From contig JAJYGM010000433.1 in NCBI GenBank assembly GCA_021785095.1, positions 1 through 8,694 of the forward strand: 8,694 bases of DNA, written 5' to 3'. The notes beneath the pieces are model-generated. The model made no database searches. It was not told the DNA's origin and was given only the letters and a program-made list of their open reading frames with translations. Below are positions 6,539 to 8,694 of this stretch, piece by piece. The position numbers were made by a program, and so were the translations under genes. How positions within the stretch are numbered: the first letter of the stretch is position 1; every line of letters begins with the position of its first letter. The stretch comes from Actinomycetes bacterium. Its GTDB lineage: Bacteria; Actinomycetota; Acidimicrobiia; Acidimicrobiales; Bog-793.

Positions 6539-8395
6539 TTACGACTTCAACGTCCATGTCGAGGGGTAGATGTGGGCCGTCGAGTCCTGTGCGGGGATCC
6601 CCTTCAGCTTGTTGGAGATCGCTGAGATCTGGTAGGCGGCGTTGGGGAACCACAGGAGCGGCAGTTGCTTCGCCACGTACTCCTGGTACTTGTACAGCGT
6701 CTTGAGTGAGGCCGCGTTCCCCGCTGACTCGATCTCTGTGATCTCTTGGTTCGCGGTCTTGTCGCAGTAGTTGCCCGCGTTGGTTGCCCCACCACAGCCG
6801 AAGAGGCTTGTGCCATCTGGGTAGTAGATCGGAACGTAGGTGTAGAGGGGCGAGGAGATGATCGCCAGCTCCGGGGTGCTCGCGGGACACTCGGCCGAGG
6901 ACTTTCCGATGCAGTTGAACGAGTCGGAGAGCACGGTGTTCTCCGGAGCCTCCGACAGTGTCAAGTGGATGCCGACGTTGTTGAAGGCCGAACGCATCAC
7001 CTGGATCTCGTTGGCGATGTTCGGGAAACCGCTCGGGTACATGAGCGACACGGCCAGCTTGGTCTTGCTCGGTATCCCCTTGCCGCACTTGCCAGCACCC
7101 GTCCCGGGCTTACTGCACACGTCGGTGCCGCCGGAGTGGATGGTCCAGCCGTGGGAGGCAAGCAGCTGCTTCGCCTTCGTCGGGCTGTAGGGATAAGGGT
7201 TCTTGCTCTCCGCCTTTGCCAAGAAGCTCGACTTCGGGAACGTCGGAACCGGCCCATAGGTGGGGGTGGCGTAGCCGTCGAGGAGCTTCTTGATGTACTC
7301 GGGCTGGTCGATCAGCATCTGCATCGCCTGGCGTACGTAGAGCTGGCTCACGAGCGCCTGGTACTTCGGATTGGTGAACTGGATGATCAGGAAGGTCAGA
7401 CCCCACTCGTACCAGGGCTCGATCTTGAAGCCGCTCGCCTTGAGCGACCCGAGCGTCGCGAGGTCTGTGGTAGGCACGTAGCCATAGTCGACCGTTCCGG
7501 ACCGCAGCGCGTTGTACTCCGCGGCCGCGCTCGTGAAGGGAAGCTCCTCGAACTCGCTGATCTTCGGCTTGTTGGGCCCGGAGTACCGCTTGTTCGGGAT
7601 CATGATGACCTGTCCCGTGATTTGGAAACCTGTGTTCGGCTTCAGGTGCCAGGGCCCGTCTACTACCTGCCAGAGCCGTGTCGAAGCCCAAGTCGAGAGC
7701 GACTCGTGGCGCGGGTTCAGGAACTTGTAGACGGACTTCGCTCCGGCGCTGGTCGTGTCATACGTGCCGATCGCACCGGTTGTCGACGTCTTGTCCCATG
7801 CGTGCTGGGGGATGGGCGTGATCGTCGCCAGACCGTTGTAGAGCAGATACGTCTGGTTGTACGCCTTGGTCAACTTGAGGACGAAGGTATCCGGGGAAAG
7901 CGCCGAGTAGCTGGCGACGTGTGTCATCCAACCCCCGGGGACGTAACCCGCATAGTTTGTCTTCTCGGCCATTACGAGGTTCATCCAGAACACGATGTCG
8001 CGAGCGGTCACCGGCGCACCTGTCGACCAGACGTAGCGCTTGAGTCTCATCGTGATCGTCTTGCCACTGCTGGAGAAAACTGGTGGATCGGCCATCGAGA
8101 GCTTGTAGTTGACGGTGGCGGCGCTGGTTGTCGGGTGACCGAACCAGTACAGCGGAAGCCACATCAGGGGCTGAAGGTACGTGATGTCGGCGTTCTGGGA
8201 GTTCGCGCCGTTGTACAGAGGGAAGATGTAGGTGGGCGTCGCACCGGGTTGCTCGGCGAAGGTGACGACACCACCCCCCTTCGACGCGTGACGGGCCGGT
8301 ACCGCCTGAGCGGTCTCCGCCGCCGTCACTGCCAACATTCCTGCGACGGCGCAGCATGCCGTCAGCGATGCAAGGATCCTCCGAAATGGCCGCAT
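6539..8395 (-). CDS. Extracellular peptide-binding protein, SBP family 5 (DppA/OppA type)
   Basis: Solute-binding subunit of the importer; 618 residues, slightly longer than usual (about 500-600). A signal peptide is clear: Arg-Pro-Phe-Arg-Arg, a hydrophobic stretch at about 7-26, and a likely cut after AETAQA (26-31). LTAC at 11-14 resembles a lipobox but lies too early, inside the hydrophobic core, so the protein may not be a lipoprotein. The mature part opens GGGVVTFAEQPGATPTYIFP (40-59) and shows family-5 features: KRYVWSTGAPVTARDIVFWM (119-138), EFEELPF (281-287), the VRQAMQMLIDQPEY segment (354-367) and SPTKAKQLLASHGW (404-417). Six cysteines fall in three close pairs (427/437, 495/503, 534/544), suggesting disulphides outside the membrane. 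ATG 8395-8393 has GGAGGGG 8 bases upstream. First gene of the minus-strand series. Family certain; ligand unknown, a D-amino-acid-containing peptide being suggested only by the neighbours. Confidence 0.94.
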   Translation of the reverse strand: MRPFRRILASLTACCAVAGMLAVTAAETAQAVPARHASKGGGVVTFAEQPGATPTYIFPLYNGANSQNADITYLQPLMWLPLYWFGHPTTSAATVNYKLSMADPPVFSSSGKTITMRLKRYVWSTGAPVTARDIVFWMNLVMAEKTNYAGYVPGGWMTHVASYSALSPDTFVLKLTKAYNQTYLLYNGLATITPIPQHAWDKTSTTGAIGTYDTTSAGAKSVYKFLNPRHESLSTWASTRLWQVVDGPWHLKPNTGFQITGQVIMIPNKRYSGPNKPKISEFEELPFTSAAAEYNALRSGTVDYGYVPTTDLATLGSLKASGFKIEPWYEWGLTFLIIQFTNPKYQALVSQLYVRQAMQMLIDQPEYIKKLLDGYATPTYGPVPTFPKSSFLAKAESKNPYPYSPTKAKQLLASHGWTIHSGGTDVCSKPGTGAGKCGKGIPSKTKLAVSLMYPSGFPNIANEIQVMRSAFNNVGIHLTLSEAPENTVLSDSFNCIGKSSAECPASTPELAIISSPLYTYVPIYYPDGTSLFGCGGATNAGNYCDKTANQEITEIESAGNAASLKTLYKYQEYVAKQLPLLWFPNAAYQISAISNKLKGIPAQDSTAHIYPSTWTLKS

Positions 8396-8403
8396 GTGAC
8401 ATG

Positions 8404-8410
8404 CCCCTCC
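8404..8410 (-). promoter_or_regulatory. Strong ribosome binding site of the substrate-binding protein
   Basis: GGAGGGG on the minus strand, 8 bases from the ATG at 8395. It is the best Shine-Dalgarno of the window, as expected for a binding protein made in excess over its permeases, and it supports this start. Another ATG, at 8402-8400, overlaps the spacer out of frame. Confidence 0.7.
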
Positions 8411-8447
8411 ACTGTTTCGAGACTCCGTTCCCGCTTGCGGGCGAGCG

Positions 8448-8454
8448 AACGCTA
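8448..8454 (-). promoter_or_regulatory. Possible -10-like element TAGCGTT upstream of the binding protein
   Basis: The same seven bases as upstream of the hydrolase, at nearly the same distance from the start codon (53 against 54 bases, counted from the hexamer). TAGCGT fits TAnnnT. The -35 position is GC-only and does not resemble TTGACA, so a non-housekeeping sigma factor, an activator-dependent promoter, or chance are all possible. Confidence 0.25.
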
Positions 8455-8583
8455 CCCCAACGCTGCGGGCAGCGCGGGCGGGCCCGGCCCGCGAATGACA
8501 CCGATGTGAGTCGCTCTGGGCGTTCGGTCAGAAGCCCCTTCGGACGAGCCGCCCGCTCAGCCGCACCACGTGTCGAAGGACTG

Positions 8584-8694
8584 GTGAGGCTCGTGCCGTT
8601 GGACCAGAGCACGACTGGGACAACGAAAGCCCAGCTGGGCGGGACCATTCGATGCCGTCGGCGCTCGCGCGCGAACCTGCGAGCCGTCGAGACG
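8584..8694 (+). CDS. Possible 5' end of a divergent HTH regulator, cut by the window edge
   Basis: In this frame the window ends with 37 open codons from GTG 8584. The frame is also open upstream, and GTG 8593 or TTG 8599 are other possible starts. AAGGA (8576-8580) and GAGG (8586-8589) are potential ribosome binding sites. The segment LGGTIRCRRRSRANLRAVE (residues 18-36) recalls the first helix of XRE-type regulators (L-G-x-x-I-R-x-x-R-x-x-R...L-R-x-V/L), but is one residue shorter before the Leu-Arg. About four fifths of codons end in G or C, as in the real genes. A rival frame starts with ATG 8652 and also runs off the edge. A regulator divergent from the importer would make sense, but the evidence is thin. 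Confidence 0.27.
   Translation, partial: MRLVPLDQSTTGTTKAQLGGTIRCRRRSRANLRAVET

Larger units (their letters stand above)
8396..8583. other. Leader and probable promoter region of the importer genes
   Basis: No convincing gene is seen here. On the minus strand it contains TAGCGTT at 8454-8448, 53 bases before the start codon as counted from the hexamer TAGCGT. There is a small hairpin in the presumed leader (CCCG 8430-8433 with CGGG 8438-8441) and a GC-only inverted repeat (GCGGGC 8474-8479, GCCCGC 8487-8492). GAAG-CCC-CTTC lies at 8531-8541. No -35/-10 pair of the housekeeping type is evident. If a divergent gene starts at about 8584-8599, this region would serve both directions. Confidence 0.4.

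Noticed and set aside
8474..8492. GC-only inverted repeat as a terminator or operator
   Set aside because: Low-complexity GC sequence with no T-run; such structures arise readily by chance here.
6746..8509. Long plus-strand open frame (587 codons) opposite the binding-protein gene
   Set aside because: It mirrors the real minus-strand gene in GC-rich DNA; the protein is Arg/Gly/Val-rich with no recognisable family, while the minus strand encodes a clear family-5 binding protein.

Overview
The window looks like chromosomal DNA from a high-GC bacterium, most likely an actinobacterium. Codons end mostly in G or C, GTG/TTG starts are plausible, and genes are tightly packed. I cannot place it lower than phylum. 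There are six intact protein genes and no rRNA, tRNA or CRISPR array that I can see. Both edges carry only fragments or regulatory DNA.

Layout. At the left edge (1-113) is a possible remnant of an IS607-type recombinase on the minus strand, followed by about 180 bases without a gene. The only clear plus-strand gene (297-1379) is a PLP enzyme of the D-threonine aldolase / D-serine dehydratase family. It converges, 17 bases apart, on a minus-strand series that reads right to left: an oligopeptide/dipeptide-type substrate-binding protein (8395-6539), a DppB-type permease (6447-5458), a DppC-type permease (5503-4553), a serine hydrolase of the beta-lactamase/D-aminopeptidase fold (4350-2785), and a DadA-type FAD D-amino acid dehydrogenase (2656-1397). 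The last 299 bases (8396-8694) hold the leader of the binding protein and perhaps the start of a divergent regulator.

How the genes fit together (inference). The binding protein and permeases would import a peptide or peptide-like compound. The serine hydrolase has no signal peptide, so it would cut the compound in the cytoplasm, possibly releasing D-amino acids. The FAD enzyme would oxidise D-amino acids to 2-oxo acids, and the PLP enzyme would cleave or deaminate D-hydroxy-amino acids. The set reads as a D-amino-acid-peptide uptake and breakdown module. The importer has no ATPase genes here, so it must borrow them from elsewhere or they lie outside the window.

The most striking non-coding signal is a long hairpin between the binding-protein gene and the first permease gene. 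Its two non-Watson-Crick positions become G-U pairs only in RNA made from the minus strand. Other signals are a 7-bp inverted repeat ahead of the FAD enzyme, an 8-bp direct repeat ahead of the hydrolase, and a TAGCGTT motif at almost the same distance (53 and 54 bases) from the starts of the binding protein and the hydrolase.
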